DNA of 64,000 bases from Shewanella mesophila (lineage in GTDB: Bacteria > Pseudomonadota > Gammaproteobacteria > Enterobacterales > Shewanellaceae): positions 3,658,001-3,722,000 of the forward strand of contig NZ_CP080421.1 of the NCBI RefSeq assembly GCF_019457515.1, in the 5' to 3' direction. Each line of letters starts with the position of its first letter. Position 1 is the stretch's first letter. The notes under the pieces were generated by a model. It had not been told where the DNA came from. It ran no database searches and was given only the letters and a program-made list of their open reading frames with translations. Shown here piece by piece: positions 27,026-37,516 of this stretch. A program made the translations under genes and the position numbers.

Positions 27026-29617
27026 GTGGCACTGCATGGACTAACGAGTCAGCAGGCACACACTCTGTTACAGCAACATGGCCAGAACTGCCTGCCTAAA
27101 CCGCCAAAATTAAGCTTTATTACACTCTTTATCACTCAGTTTAAAAGTGCCTTTATCTATGTCCTATTGGCAGCCTTTTTGATGTGCTTGTTGTTAGGGC
27201 AACTTCTTAATGCCATTTTCATTTTCGCGGTATTAATGCTTAACGCCATCATAGGCACAGTACAAGAGTTCTCAGCCCAGCAAGCGGCTGATGCATTGAG
27301 CAAGATGGTGCCACTGCAGAGCCATGTGATCCGCGATGGACATCCGCTGACGATTAGCAGCATGGATCTCGTCCCAGGGGATTGGCTCATGCTGAGCAAT
27401 GGTGATCGCATTGGCGCCGATATTCGCATTGAAAATCACAATCAATTTAAGGTGGATGAGTCGGCGTTAACCGGCGAGTCTGTTTCGGTCAACAAGACAG
27501 ATTTAGCCTTTGCTGGCACCTTAGTGACCCACGGCCGCGCAGAGGGGGAAGTGATAGCCACAGGCACTAATACCCAGATCGGCCAAATTGCCGACTTAGT
27601 TCATCAACAAGGCGGCGCTAAGCCACCGCTAATGCAACGTATTGAAAGATTTACCCTAATTATCGCCATCGCGACATTGGTGATCATCGCGCTGATTTTT
27701 GGGTTAACCTTAATTCGCGGCGCCGATCTGTCACAGGTATTCTTACTCGGGGTCGCGCTAGCCGTATCAGCAATCCCAGAAGGCTTGCCCGCCGCCATTA
27801 CCGTGGCATTAGCTATCGGCATGAAGCGGATGTCCAAAGCCAATGTGATCGTGCGAAAACTGGTGGCGGTAGAATCCTTAGGCTCTTGTACCTACATCGC
27901 CTCAGATAAAACAGGTACCCTCACAGTTAATGAGATGACGATTAGCCAAGTTTGGCTGACCAATGGCGACAAGTATCATGTTGCAGGCACCGGGCTGGCA
28001 TCGACAGGGCTGATTCATAAACATGGTCACGGCGTTCGCGTATCTAACGATGATGCGCCGCAGCTCTATCGATTAGGATTAACAGGCATACTCGCCAACG
28101 AGGCTCACCTGGTTTTCGATGATGGTAAGATTCACAGCGATGGTGATGGGGTTGACCTTGCCTTTTTAACCTTGGGCTACAAACTCAATTTGCCGATGCA
28201 AACCTCACAGATCCCTCCACAGGCTCAGCTTTTTCCCTATGAGTCTGAGAATCAGTTTAGCGCCAGCATTAATAAGATTGATGGCCAATTAGTTATCTCG
28301 GTAAAGGGTGCGGTCGAAAAGCTGCTAACCATGTGCAATCTTAGCGATGCCGAAATAGAACAAATCCACCATGAAACCCATTGGATGGCACGCCACGGCT
28401 ATCGCGTCCTAGCCCTTGCATCTGGTCATCCCTGCGAGCTAGATAATCCATTTACTGGACTCACGTTTCTGGGATTAGCTGCAATGAGCGATCCCCTCAG
28501 GGAGGACGCTATCGAGTCGGTAAGTCTGTGCCAAAAGGCCAGAATCAAGGTGGCGATGATCACAGGCGATCACCCTGTCACTGCGCTGGCGTTGTCACAG
28601 CAACTTAAACTGGTATCAGATAAAGATGATGTGGTCACGGGTGATCAGCTAAGCCAAGCACAACAACAGGGCGTGAAGGCATTCGATGCTTTGATTGCAA
28701 AACATAGGGTATTTGCCAGAGTACAGCCCAAACAGAAGATGGAGATCACTCAATCATTGATCCGCCAAGGGGAATTTGTCGCCATGACAGGCGATGGTGT
28801 CAATGATGCGCCCGCACTAAAACACGCTCATGTGGGCATTGCCATGGGGTTAAAGGGTACTGATGTTGCCAGAGAAAATGCCGACCTCGTGCTCACCGAT
28901 GATAAGTTTAGCTCAATCGTAAAAGGGATCATCGAGGGGCGAATCGTCTACAATAACATTCGTAAGGTGATCTATCTGCTGATCAGCACGGGGGCGGCCG
29001 AGCTGTTGCTGTTTATTCTGAGTGTACTTTTCGCCCTACCGATTCCGCTGTTTCCACTGCAGATTTTATGGCTGAATTTAGTCACCAATGGCGTGCAAGA
29101 TGTGGCGCTAGCCTTTGAGCCAGCAGAAGGCCATGAGATAGAGCAGCCACCTAGAAAGCCGAGCGAACCGATTTTCGATCACCTCATGTTAGAGCGTGTA
29201 TTTATCAGTGCCCTGTGGATGGGCCTTGTTGCCTTTGGGCTATTCGCCCTCACACTCAAGATGGGAGCCACTGAAGAGATGGCACGTAATCTCACCTTAA
29301 TGTTGATGGTGTTGTTTGAAAATGTGCATGCTCTTAATAGTCGCTCAGAGCGTAACTCACTGTTTGCGATGCGTTGGTTTAGTAATCCTTTACTGCTGGT
29401 CGGGATGATCGTCGCGCAAACTATTCACATCGGCGCAAGTTACACTCCCGGACTAAGTGACGCTTTAGGACTAAGCCCAATAGGTATACAGCAGTGGCTA
29501 ATCCTACTAGCCACTGCATTAACGCTATTTATCGTCGATGAACTCCACAAACGTCATTGCCGTAACAAACACCAGACTAAGCCAGCGGCATCAGCAACTG
29601 ATCATCAGCTGGAATAA
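27026..29617 (+). CDS. P2-type cation-transporting ATPase (Ca2+-ATPase-like)
   Basis: An 863-residue P-type pump. The actuator TGES motif is near 149, the phosphorylation motif DKTGTLT near 293, and the hinge TGDGVNDAP near 588. TM4 carries IPEGLPAAIT, the Ca2+/P2-type ion-binding signature, while TM6 reads NLVTNGVQDVALAFEP, a bacterial variant; calcium is likely but manganese or monovalent cations cannot be excluded. About ten TM helices. The start is a GTG. Its last 41 bases overlap the 3' end of the convergent UspA gene. Confidence 0.88.
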   Translation: MALHGLTSQQAHTLLQQHGQNCLPKPPKLSFITLFITQFKSAFIYVLLAAFLMCLLLGQLLNAIFIFAVLMLNAIIGTVQEFSAQQAADALSKMVPLQSHVIRDGHPLTISSMDLVPGDWLMLSNGDRIGADIRIENHNQFKVDESALTGESVSVNKTDLAFAGTLVTHGRAEGEVIATGTNTQIGQIADLVHQQGGAKPPLMQRIERFTLIIAIATLVIIALIFGLTLIRGADLSQVFLLGVALAVSAIPEGLPAAITVALAIGMKRMSKANVIVRKLVAVESLGSCTYIASDKTGTLTVNEMTISQVWLTNGDKYHVAGTGLASTGLIHKHGHGVRVSNDDAPQLYRLGLTGILANEAHLVFDDGKIHSDGDGVDLAFLTLGYKLNLPMQTSQIPPQAQLFPYESENQFSASINKIDGQLVISVKGAVEKLLTMCNLSDAEIEQIHHETHWMARHGYRVLALASGHPCELDNPFTGLTFLGLAAMSDPLREDAIESVSLCQKARIKVAMITGDHPVTALALSQQLKLVSDKDDVVTGDQLSQAQQQGVKAFDALIAKHRVFARVQPKQKMEITQSLIRQGEFVAMTGDGVNDAPALKHAHVGIAMGLKGTDVARENADLVLTDDKFSSIVKGIIEGRIVYNNIRKVIYLLISTGAAELLLFILSVLFALPIPLFPLQILWLNLVTNGVQDVALAFEPAEGHEIEQPPRKPSEPIFDHLMLERVFISALWMGLVAFGLFALTLKMGATEEMARNLTLMLMVLFENVHALNSRSERNSLFAMRWFSNPLLLVGMIVAQTIHIGASYTPGLSDALGLSPIGIQQWLILLATALTLFIVDELHKRHCRNKHQTKPAASATDHQLE

Positions 29618-30455
29618 CCAGAACATTACTGCGAATTCGACTCAACATCGCTTCGACAGTGTTACCTATGACATAACCAAGCATACCGCTGCGTTGGCGC
29701 GCGCCGAGCACGACATAGCCCGCTTTTAAGCGGCATGAAAGTTCATACAGACAAAGATCCGGTTCACCCGCTAAGATATGAATATGATCTTGAGGTAGAT
29801 CGATTTCAGCCAATTGAGTCTGATAACGCTGATAGGCATCTTTAATCAAGGTACGAGTATTAACCAGATCCATATCTCTCAGTATTTTGGGGACCCGAAT
29901 AATATAAGCTAAATGCAGCTCGCTGTTAGTGGCTTGCGCCAGCGCCTTAGCTTGTTTAATAACACATTGATTTAGCTGTTTCTTTATCATGTTATCGCTA
30001 CCTAAATCGACAGCCATTAATACACAGTCACTGCGATTAAGGGGATTGTCAGACAATAGCATTAATGGGATTTTAGTATGGCGGATCAGATGCCAATCCA
30101 TGGGTAAATAATGGTCGGCATGATGTACGGCTTTGACCATTAAATCGAATCCATGGCGCACGGAGTGATTACAAGCATGCTCAAACAGATCTTTAGTCCA
30201 CACTGTATGTACAGGAACATCGTCAGCGTGAAGGGCGCCGAGCTCATCTTCTATTTCGCTGCTGCGTTGTTTCATAATTTGCAGCTTAGCAACAGCGGCA
30301 AGGCGGGGGTTGTAGTGCTCTTTACCACTAAAGGATTCGTAACTATAAGCAAATACTTCGGCGCTTTTATCAAGCGTTTTTGCGAGGCTGACACCTGTTG
30401 CTATCGCATCGGCTTGCTGTTGTTCTTTCTGCGAAATAATAAACACCTTATCCAT
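29577..30455 (-). CDS. tandem-domain universal stress protein (UspE-like)
   Basis: A 292-residue cytoplasmic protein with two Usp domains (about 1-145 and 150-285). The second has the nucleotide-binding type motif VVLGARQRSGMLGYVIGNTVEAML near the end, matching G-x2-G-x9-G-S/T. This arrangement resembles UspE. It overlaps the ATPase gene tail to tail by 41 bp and diverges from the antiporter gene 122 bp away. Confidence 0.85.
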   Translation of the reverse strand: MDKVFIISQKEQQQADAIATGVSLAKTLDKSAEVFAYSYESFSGKEHYNPRLAAVAKLQIMKQRSSEIEDELGALHADDVPVHTVWTKDLFEHACNHSVRHGFDLMVKAVHHADHYLPMDWHLIRHTKIPLMLLSDNPLNRSDCVLMAVDLGSDNMIKKQLNQCVIKQAKALAQATNSELHLAYIIRVPKILRDMDLVNTRTLIKDAYQRYQTQLAEIDLPQDHIHILAGEPDLCLYELSCRLKAGYVVLGARQRSGMLGYVIGNTVEAMLSRIRSNVLVIPADDQLLMPLA

Positions 30456-30577
30456 GGTTCTCTCCTATTACTAAAGCGTATTTTGAGCTTAGTCACACTT
30501 GTACAAAATAGCCTTGATATCGGTCATCATATTGACAAAGATCATACTTACATCGCCACTCGCGATCGGAGACCGAT

Positions 30578-31777
30578 ATGGCCATAGATAACTTTGTGCT
30601 ATCACTGTGTCTAATCTTACTTTTTGGTCGCCTGTTCGGTGACCTATTTCAGCGCTTACAACTCCCCAGCGTCGTCGGAGAGATGCTCGCGGGATTACTA
30701 CTGGGCCCCACATTACTCAATTGGGTCACTCCCCACGAAACCCTTGGGGTCATGGCTGAACTCGGCGTGATTTTGTTGCTGTTTTCCATCGGCTGTGAGA
30801 CCTCGATAAAACATCTATATCAGGCAGGAAGCAGTGCTATTGGTGTGGCCTTCATCGGCATATTGATGCCTGCTATCGTCGTCACTGTGACGGCCATGTT
30901 GTGGTTAAACCAATCTGGCTTTACCGCTATCTACCTTGGCTGCGCACTCACGGCAACAAGCATAGGGATCTCCATAAGAGTGCTAGCGCAAGCTAAGCAG
31001 GCACACTCTCGCGAAGGCCATATTATTCTAGGCGCTGCGGTGATCGATGATATCGCAGGAGTTATCTTACTGAGTGTACTGTTTAACTTCGCCGCCAAAG
31101 GCGAGCTGAGTCTGCTTGCGACTCTGTTATTGATCATCAAAATCGTCGGCTTCTTGCTACTGTCTCCTCCTATCGCTCGCGGCTTACTCTATATCTTTAG
31201 AGCATTAAGGCCGACCGAACACCATACTGGCTACGAAGCCATTATCACTATGGTGCTAATCTGTCTATTTGCTTGGCTGGCGCACGCCTTTGGTGCACCA
31301 GCGCTGCTCGGAGGCTTCGCCGTTGGACTCGCCCTAAGCAGGCAATTTGTCTCCCCGATTAACCGATATCTAAAAAACCCCTTCCCCTTTACCCATCAGA
31401 TGGAGGTCGCCTCTAAACCTTTAGTAGATGTGTTTGCACCGATCTTTTTTGTTTATGTCGGTGTGAGCTTAGATCTAAGTCAAATCGATACCAGTTGGAG
31501 CGGCCTATTAGTACTCACCACCCTGTCGATCTTGGCGATTGCGGCTAAAATCGCAGCGGGGGCGTTTATCGAAGGAAGCTCGCGCACTAAACTGATCATC
31601 GGCAGCGCCATGGTGCCACGAGGAGAGGTAGGGCTGGTTTTTGCCGAGATGGGACTACAGATGGAGATCATCTCCTCAAAACTGTTTACCGAGTTGGTAC
31701 TCGTCATCGCCATCACTACGATAGCTGGCCCACTGCTCTTAAAATGGGCACTGCATTCGCCACGAAAAGCTAACTAA
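30578..31777 (+). CDS. CPA2-family cation:proton antiporter (membrane domain only)
   Basis: A 399-residue inner-membrane protein with about 12 TM helices of the Na+/H+-exchanger fold. Typical motifs are LPSVVGEMLAGLLLGP (about 29-44), the paired Asp of AAVIDDIAGVILL (about 158-170) and VPRGEVGLVF (about 345-354). It lacks the RCK/TrkA-N domain of KefB/KefC, so it is a short NhaS3/GerN-like version. Ions could be Na+ or K+. It neighbours a Usp gene and a P-type ATPase, suggesting ion homeostasis under stress. Confidence 0.88.
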   Translation: MAIDNFVLSLCLILLFGRLFGDLFQRLQLPSVVGEMLAGLLLGPTLLNWVTPHETLGVMAELGVILLLFSIGCETSIKHLYQAGSSAIGVAFIGILMPAIVVTVTAMLWLNQSGFTAIYLGCALTATSIGISIRVLAQAKQAHSREGHIILGAAVIDDIAGVILLSVLFNFAAKGELSLLATLLLIIKIVGFLLLSPPIARGLLYIFRALRPTEHHTGYEAIITMVLICLFAWLAHAFGAPALLGGFAVGLALSRQFVSPINRYLKNPFPFTHQMEVASKPLVDVFAPIFFVYVGVSLDLSQIDTSWSGLLVLTTLSILAIAAKIAAGAFIEGSSRTKLIIGSAMVPRGEVGLVFAEMGLQMEIISSKLFTELVLVIAITTIAGPLLLKWALHSPRKAN

Positions 31778-31787
31778 GCAGACAAAA

Positions 31788-31813
31788 AAATACCCATCAT
31801 AAGATGGGTATTT
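31788..31813. terminator. bidirectional terminator between antiporter and carboxylase
   Basis: AAATACCCATC pairs with GATGGGTATTT over an ATAA loop, with A and T runs on either side. It lies between two convergent genes. Confidence 0.85.
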
Positions 31814-31841
31814 CTAATATTATTCTGCTAGACGTGATTGC

Positions 31842-34800
31842 CTACACTGGCGATACCACAAATAGAAGCTCACCTTGTGAAACCTGCTGACCGTTACTGT
31901 TAAGAATACGCTCAATACGGTATTGCTTATCTTCTGGGTACAACACTGCGTCTTGGCGGTTAAAGCCTGCAAGCGTGACCTGTGAGAACATCTTCATCGC
32001 TTCGGTTAATGCTAACGTCTGATCGACACTGACGATATCACCTTCTTTAACAAAATCTGACTCACCTGGTGCTGGCGAGGTATAGAAGATACCAGCGCCT
32101 TGTGCCAATACTTTCAGCTCGTTACTCTCGCCGACACGTAGCGACTCGGTATCGACACCTATGGTTTCAGCAGCCGCTTCCATCTCTGCGATCAACACAG
32201 GGATATCCAGTTCAGCCATGAAACGTGGCAGATAGTTAGTATCGTAAACGCCTTCGTTGAAGGTGCCATCTTTGAGGATACGCGTTAACAATGGAATGTT
32301 AGTCGCGATACCTTTGATCACCACTTGATCCGCTAAGTAGTCGTGTAACTTGTTAATCACATCCTCACGGCTTTCACCACGACAGATGATCTGAGCGATC
32401 AAGCTATCATAATATGGTGAAACCTCTTTGCCTTCACCGGCGATAGAGATGATCTCAATATCATCACGCTCAGGCATGACATACTCAGTGATCTTACCTG
32501 GATGTGGTACTAACTGCAGAATACCGTTGCTGTCGAGCGCCGCTTTCTCTGCCGTTACACGCACTTCAATCGCATAACCTATGTCTTGTGGCTCAAGATT
32601 TTCAATTGAGCGGCCTGCCGCAATATCAAAACCAGCGCTAACAATATCGATACCTGAAGTCGCCTCTGTCACAGGATGTTCAACCTGTAGACGGGTGTTC
32701 ATCTCCATGAAATAGACTTCGTTAGCGTCTAGGTTGTAGATAAACTCAACGGTACCTGCGCCCATGTAATCGGTCGCATCACCCAAGGCACGAGTGTAGG
32801 CCATAACCTGTTGCTTAAGCTCATCTGGCAACATAGTAGAACCAGACTCTTCAACCACTTTCTGGTTATTACGCTGAACCGAACAGTCACGTAAACCCAG
32901 TACCTTAGTGTTACCAAACTTGTCACGTAGCAACTGAACTTCGATATGACGCAGTGAAGTTACATACTTTTCTAGATAAAGGTCACCGTTACCAAATGCT
33001 GCTGCGGCTTCGGTAGAGGTCTTCTGGAACAGAGAGATCATATCTCCTGGACGTTCAACAACCTGAATCCCCTTACCGCCACCACCTTGTACCGCTTTAA
33101 GTAATACAGGGTAACCAATTTCACTGGCAACATTTACCGCCTGCTCTGCATTGGTCAAAATACCGTGGCTGCCTGGTACGACAGGTACATTTTGTGCCTG
33201 TGATGTCTTAATCGCGTTCGATTTGTTACCCATGGTGGTCATTGAGTGAACACTTGGGCCAACGAAGTTAACGCCGTTGTTGACACAAAGTGCCGCAAAC
33301 TGTGGGCTTTCAGACAAGAAACCGATACCTGGATGCAGCGCATCTACCTGCTCATATTCAGCCACTTTCAGCACTGAGTAGGCGTTTAGGTAACTTTCAT
33401 CGGAAGTATTACCACCGATACACACTAGCTTGTCGTTCTCATTTAGCATATCGGCTGGCACTGATGTCATATCGGGATCAGATGCAACCAGTACAACCTT
33501 GATATTGTTGTCGTGCGCTTTACGAATAAGCTTAACTGCGGTACAACCACGAGCGTGAACCAGCACCTTGTCGATAGGCTTCATCAGCTGACGAGGATCG
33601 TCTTGAACGATCTCCTCTTCGGTGATCATCATCTCAGGAACAAGAGTCGATAATGCACTACCAATAACATCTTCAACTTTAGCCGTTGGCTTAGGCATCA
33701 ATGGATCGATACCCGCGAGCTGCTCGTCAATACTGTCACTAAATGGATTGTTCACTAGCGCGTTCATCGCACCAGGGACTTTCGACAAGTAGTTAGACAG
33801 AGTCGATGTTGAAGGCAAGTATGCAGGTACAACCATTTGACCCGCAAACGGCATATTGGTACCCGATAGGTAATAGGTCTGAACCAATGGATGGGTTACA
33901 AAACTTGCTTGCGCGCCACCGGTACAGTCACCGTAACCGAACATCAATACTGGCAACTCATTATCACGGATAAAACGAGTAATACGATCGTTTACTACCG
34001 CCATTGAGAATAGTGCCGCGGCGCCCTCTTTGGTCTGCATGCCACCTGAGCTAATAAAGCAGATAACAGGGAGTTTACGCTTCGCACACTCGATAAGTAG
34101 CGCACTGAATTTCTCAGCACTGGCCATATCGAATGCACCGGCTTGGAAAGCGGTATTTGATACAGCAACACCCACACGCATAGTCTGGCCGTTATGCTCA
34201 AAATCAGCCGTACCGGTGATCAAACCACAAGGGCGAATCCCTTTATCTAGCGCATCTTCGATAGAGAGACGGAAACCAGGGAAGTTAAGTAGGTTAGCCG
34301 ACATCTTGTCGCCGTTAAGTTCATCAAACTCGGTGAAGAACTTAGCAATGACATTTTCCCAGGTCATATTTCCTTTGCGCTTCTCATCACGAAGCACTTT
34401 TTGGATAAGCAGATCTTGGTAACCCATGGTTAAGCGGTTCCAGAAATCTTTACGACGACCGATACGTACAGGGTTGATTGCACCAGTATATTCACTGCTC
34501 TTCTCTTCGCTGGCGAAATACTCTGGTAATAGACGCTCGAAGAAGTAGGTCAAGATAACGAAGAGACTGTCGTTAAGTTGTGGGAAACCCACACTCTTCC
34601 ACTGCTCTGTTTTGGTGAGCAGATCGGCGCGGTTTGACTGAGACATAAAGTACTTCAGCCACTTATAGAATTTGCTCTTATCGTTAGCCGTGTCTTGCTT
34701 AGAGATGGCGCGATCGATTGAATCATGTAACAGGCTATCAACTGATGCACGTGACAAGCTCTTAGACATCATGGCTTCTTTAGCTATTGAGGCCAAATTA

Positions 34801-36395
34801 CCTACAACATTGTCATAAAGCGCGTTGAAGATCAGAATGTTATAGCACTGCCAGATGAAGTCTTCGCGTAATTCGTCATGGACGATCACATCGAGAACCG
34901 TTAGCTGGTTAAGCTCAGGCCAATCGGCTTGAGTCACTTCATCAGGTAGGCTTTCCAAGTAATGGATTAGGCCCTTGAAGTTGTTTTCAGCGTTGCTCTT
35001 CCAGCGGTGGTATAGCGACCAACCGATGTTAAACAGTAGCGCCTTACGTGCTTTCTTATAGTTCTCTTTTGGCTCACCTAAGATGAGACGAGTCAGCATG
35101 TTACGTTCGGTAGCAACATCGTCACGCTTAGAGGTAAAGTTACCCCAAAGCTTGTTTAGCTCTTCGTCGTAAACTAATTTATCAGGGCTAGATAACCAAG
35201 ATTGGAATACCTTGTCTTGCTCTTGCTGAATACGTGCAAGTAGATCACCTTCAGGAATACTAACCTTAGATAGGCGACCATACTGTTCTTGAGAGATAGA
35301 GTGAATACGGCTACGTAGCGTAAGATAGCGTAGGTAACGATAGGCACTACCAAACAGATTTAAGTGCATGGTTGGATTGTCAGCGACCGCTAACTCCGCC
35401 TGTTCCTCTAATGCAGCAAGGTTCTTCGACGGGAGAAGAAAACGGGTCAAACTACGATCGTAATGCTCACGCAGATCTTTTGACTCACGAACAAACTGCA
35501 CTGCCGCATTTTCAACCGCTTCGATGCTGCTAACGATAGCGCGGCGCAGATTGTGCTGGCGCTCATCTTTGTCTGAAGGCGAGAAATCGATAATGCCATC
35601 GATACAACCTGAGGTGTACAACTCTTCTGGCGATACCCCAACAGACTTAGCACATTCCTGCCAAGACAAGTTGTACTTACGCGCAATGCTCTGCAAGCCC
35701 TGTGGTTGAATGGTATTGAAAATACCATCACGCAGAGAGAGTAAGATGTTTGCTGCTGCTAATGGAATTGCGCCGCCTGAATAACCCGCACCGATAACGA
35801 TACCGACAGTCGGTACATCAACGTTAGCACTCTCAGCAATCGCCTTAGAGATGGTATGCGCTTGGTTTTGGCTGTTAGCCACCTCACCCGCGTCAGCACC
35901 AGGGGTGTCAATAAGGTAAACGATTGGCATACATAATTCGGCAAAATGACGAATAGCAGCACATGCCGCTAAGTGATGCTCAGGCATCCACGCACCATTA
36001 CTGGTGGTGCGTTCTTGAGCAATAAAACCGATACGGCGAGTACGAGATCCAAAATTCAGTTCGATCTCTGCACTATAAAAAGCGCCTAAATGTTTTTCGG
36101 TTATCAGCTTACCTTTAAGATCGGCAATCACACGCTTAGCGCCAGCACGGTTCTTATCTAGCGTTGGCTGAATAACTTTGGATACATAACCGTCAACGTC
36201 TAACTGTTCCAGCTCTTTAAGGTTAGACTGAATCGTATCTTCGCTTAGTAGACCATTAATCTGATGCGAAAGACTCTGTTTACTGTGCTTAGGAAACAGA
36301 GAAAAATCTTGTGCCAAATGCTCTGCTTGAAGAAAAAGCGGATCGGCAGTTTGAACCTGAGTCGTGTTTGTGGGCTGATTGGTGCTGGTCATCAA
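31842..36395 (-). CDS. fused biotin-dependent carboxylase (AccA-, AccD-, AccC- and AccB-like domains)
   Basis: A 1517-residue protein that combines all parts of a biotin carboxylase system. An AccA-like carboxyltransferase half lies at about 90-300 (DTPGADAGEVANSQ, GAGYSGGAIPLAAAN), a linker at about 300-700, and an AccD-like half at about 700-900 (ISSGGMQTKEGAAAL, GYGDCTGGAQASF). The biotin carboxylase domain is at about 945-1390 (KAVQGGGGKGIQVVE, MNTRLQVEHPVTE) and the biotinyl domain at about 1440-1517, with the biotin Lys in TEAMKMF near 1466. It probably carboxylates acetyl-CoA or another acyl-CoA; S. oneidensis has a similar multifunctional protein. The LysR gene divergent from it is a likely regulator. 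Confidence 0.9.
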   Translation of the reverse strand: MMTSTNQPTNTTQVQTADPLFLQAEHLAQDFSLFPKHSKQSLSHQINGLLSEDTIQSNLKELEQLDVDGYVSKVIQPTLDKNRAGAKRVIADLKGKLITEKHLGAFYSAEIELNFGSRTRRIGFIAQERTTSNGAWMPEHHLAACAAIRHFAELCMPIVYLIDTPGADAGEVANSQNQAHTISKAIAESANVDVPTVGIVIGAGYSGGAIPLAAANILLSLRDGIFNTIQPQGLQSIARKYNLSWQECAKSVGVSPEELYTSGCIDGIIDFSPSDKDERQHNLRRAIVSSIEAVENAAVQFVRESKDLREHYDRSLTRFLLPSKNLAALEEQAELAVADNPTMHLNLFGSAYRYLRYLTLRSRIHSISQEQYGRLSKVSIPEGDLLARIQQEQDKVFQSWLSSPDKLVYDEELNKLWGNFTSKRDDVATERNMLTRLILGEPKENYKKARKALLFNIGWSLYHRWKSNAENNFKGLIHYLESLPDEVTQADWPELNQLTVLDVIVHDELREDFIWQCYNILIFNALYDNVVGNLASIAKEAMMSKSLSRASVDSLLHDSIDRAISKQDTANDKSKFYKWLKYFMSQSNRADLLTKTEQWKSVGFPQLNDSLFVILTYFFERLLPEYFASEEKSSEYTGAINPVRIGRRKDFWNRLTMGYQDLLIQKVLRDEKRKGNMTWENVIAKFFTEFDELNGDKMSANLLNFPGFRLSIEDALDKGIRPCGLITGTADFEHNGQTMRVGVAVSNTAFQAGAFDMASAEKFSALLIECAKRKLPVICFISSGGMQTKEGAAALFSMAVVNDRITRFIRDNELPVLMFGYGDCTGGAQASFVTHPLVQTYYLSGTNMPFAGQMVVPAYLPSTSTLSNYLSKVPGAMNALVNNPFSDSIDEQLAGIDPLMPKPTAKVEDVIGSALSTLVPEMMITEEEIVQDDPRQLMKPIDKVLVHARGCTAVKLIRKAHDNNIKVVLVASDPDMTSVPADMLNENDKLVCIGGNTSDESYLNAYSVLKVAEYEQVDALHPGIGFLSESPQFAALCVNNGVNFVGPSVHSMTTMGNKSNAIKTSQAQNVPVVPGSHGILTNAEQAVNVASEIGYPVLLKAVQGGGGKGIQVVERPGDMISLFQKTSTEAAAAFGNGDLYLEKYVTSLRHIEVQLLRDKFGNTKVLGLRDCSVQRNNQKVVEESGSTMLPDELKQQVMAYTRALGDATDYMGAGTVEFIYNLDANEVYFMEMNTRLQVEHPVTEATSGIDIVSAGFDIAAGRSIENLEPQDIGYAIEVRVTAEKAALDSNGILQLVPHPGKITEYVMPERDDIEIISIAGEGKEVSPYYDSLIAQIICRGESREDVINKLHDYLADQVVIKGIATNIPLLTRILKDGTFNEGVYDTNYLPRFMAELDIPVLIAEMEAAAETIGVDTESLRVGESNELKVLAQGAGIFYTSPAPGESDFVKEGDIVSVDQTLALTEAMKMFSQVTLAGFNRQDAVLYPEDKQYRIERILNSNGQQVSQGELLFVVSPV

Positions 36396-36513
36396 TAGAT
36401 CCTCTGCTTTAGCCTCTAAAATTTTTAGCCCATAAATATAGCTTTGTTATAGGGTCAAATGCTATTAAACTGGCTTAGACGCTTTGTTCCATATTTGAGA
36501 CAGTGATAAAAAA

Positions 36514-37425
36514 ATGCCAGATTTGAACGGTATGATGCTATTTGCAGCGGTAGTTAGAGCTAAGGGGTTCTCCCAAGCAGCGCGTAATACCGGTATGCCA
36601 AAATCAACCATAAGTCGTAAAGTTGCCCAACTTGAAGAGCAGCTTGGCGTACGATTGTTGCAGCGAGATACCCGTAATTTAAGCCTAACTCAAGTGGGTG
36701 CATTATTTTATCAACACTGCAGTAGTATTAATGATGAAATCGAAGCTGCCAAGGCTGCAATCGAAAATACTCACAATGACGTATCGGGTTCACTGCGCAT
36801 CGCTATCCCAGTTTCGTTTAGCCAAGAGCTAATAGCAAAGCTCTGTAGTAGCTTTATGCGCCTCTACCCTAATGTCGAACTCGACGTACAGTTCACCGAT
36901 AATGATGTGGGCCTCGTTGGCGAAGGTTATGACATCGCGATTAAATATGGTCCGCTACAATCCTCAGATTTGGTCGCTAGACTACTGTTAGAGCGCCAAC
37001 CTATTTTGGTCGCGAGTCCGGCCTATTTAAAAGCCAAGGGCACTCCTGCAACACCACAGGAGCTAAGTGAACATAGCGGTATCTTACTTGGTACTTCTCG
37101 CTCGGCGCCCATTTGGCCGTTAGGCAAGGGGGAACGCAAGACTATGGTCAACTTTCAACGAAAAGTGAGGGTCAACAGCGCAATTATGGTGAAACAGCTA
37201 GCATTGGATGATTTTGGCATTGCCATGCTATCTAATTCGGTATGTAAAAATGAGTTAGCCGGAGGCAGCTTAGTGCCACTATTACAAGAGTGGCCGATAG
37301 AGCCGTTCAAAGTATATGGCGTATATTCAAGCCGGCGTCAGCTTGCAACCAATATCAGTGTCTTCTTAGATTTCTTTACCAAACGATTTAGCAGTCATGA
37401 ATCGCTGCAGACTTTGATGATCTAA
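36514..37425 (+). CDS. LysR-family transcriptional regulator
   Basis: A 303-residue regulator. The winged helix-turn-helix fills residues 1-60 (FSQAARNTGMPKSTISRKVAQLEEQLGVRLLQRDTR), followed by a periplasmic-binding-like effector domain (about 88-290). It diverges from the carboxylase gene over a 118-bp gap, the standard layout of a LysR protein and its target. The effector is unknown. The start is the ATG at 36514. Confidence 0.93.
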   Translation: MPDLNGMMLFAAVVRAKGFSQAARNTGMPKSTISRKVAQLEEQLGVRLLQRDTRNLSLTQVGALFYQHCSSINDEIEAAKAAIENTHNDVSGSLRIAIPVSFSQELIAKLCSSFMRLYPNVELDVQFTDNDVGLVGEGYDIAIKYGPLQSSDLVARLLLERQPILVASPAYLKAKGTPATPQELSEHSGILLGTSRSAPIWPLGKGERKTMVNFQRKVRVNSAIMVKQLALDDFGIAMLSNSVCKNELAGGSLVPLLQEWPIEPFKVYGVYSSRRQLATNISVFLDFFTKRFSSHESLQTLMI

Positions 37426-37516
37426 CGCTTGAGCTTGAGGGTTTAGCAGAATATAAACACCTACCCGCTCTATTACTTTCCAACCTAAAAGGCCTTTAAC
37501 CAAACGACAAAAGCGA

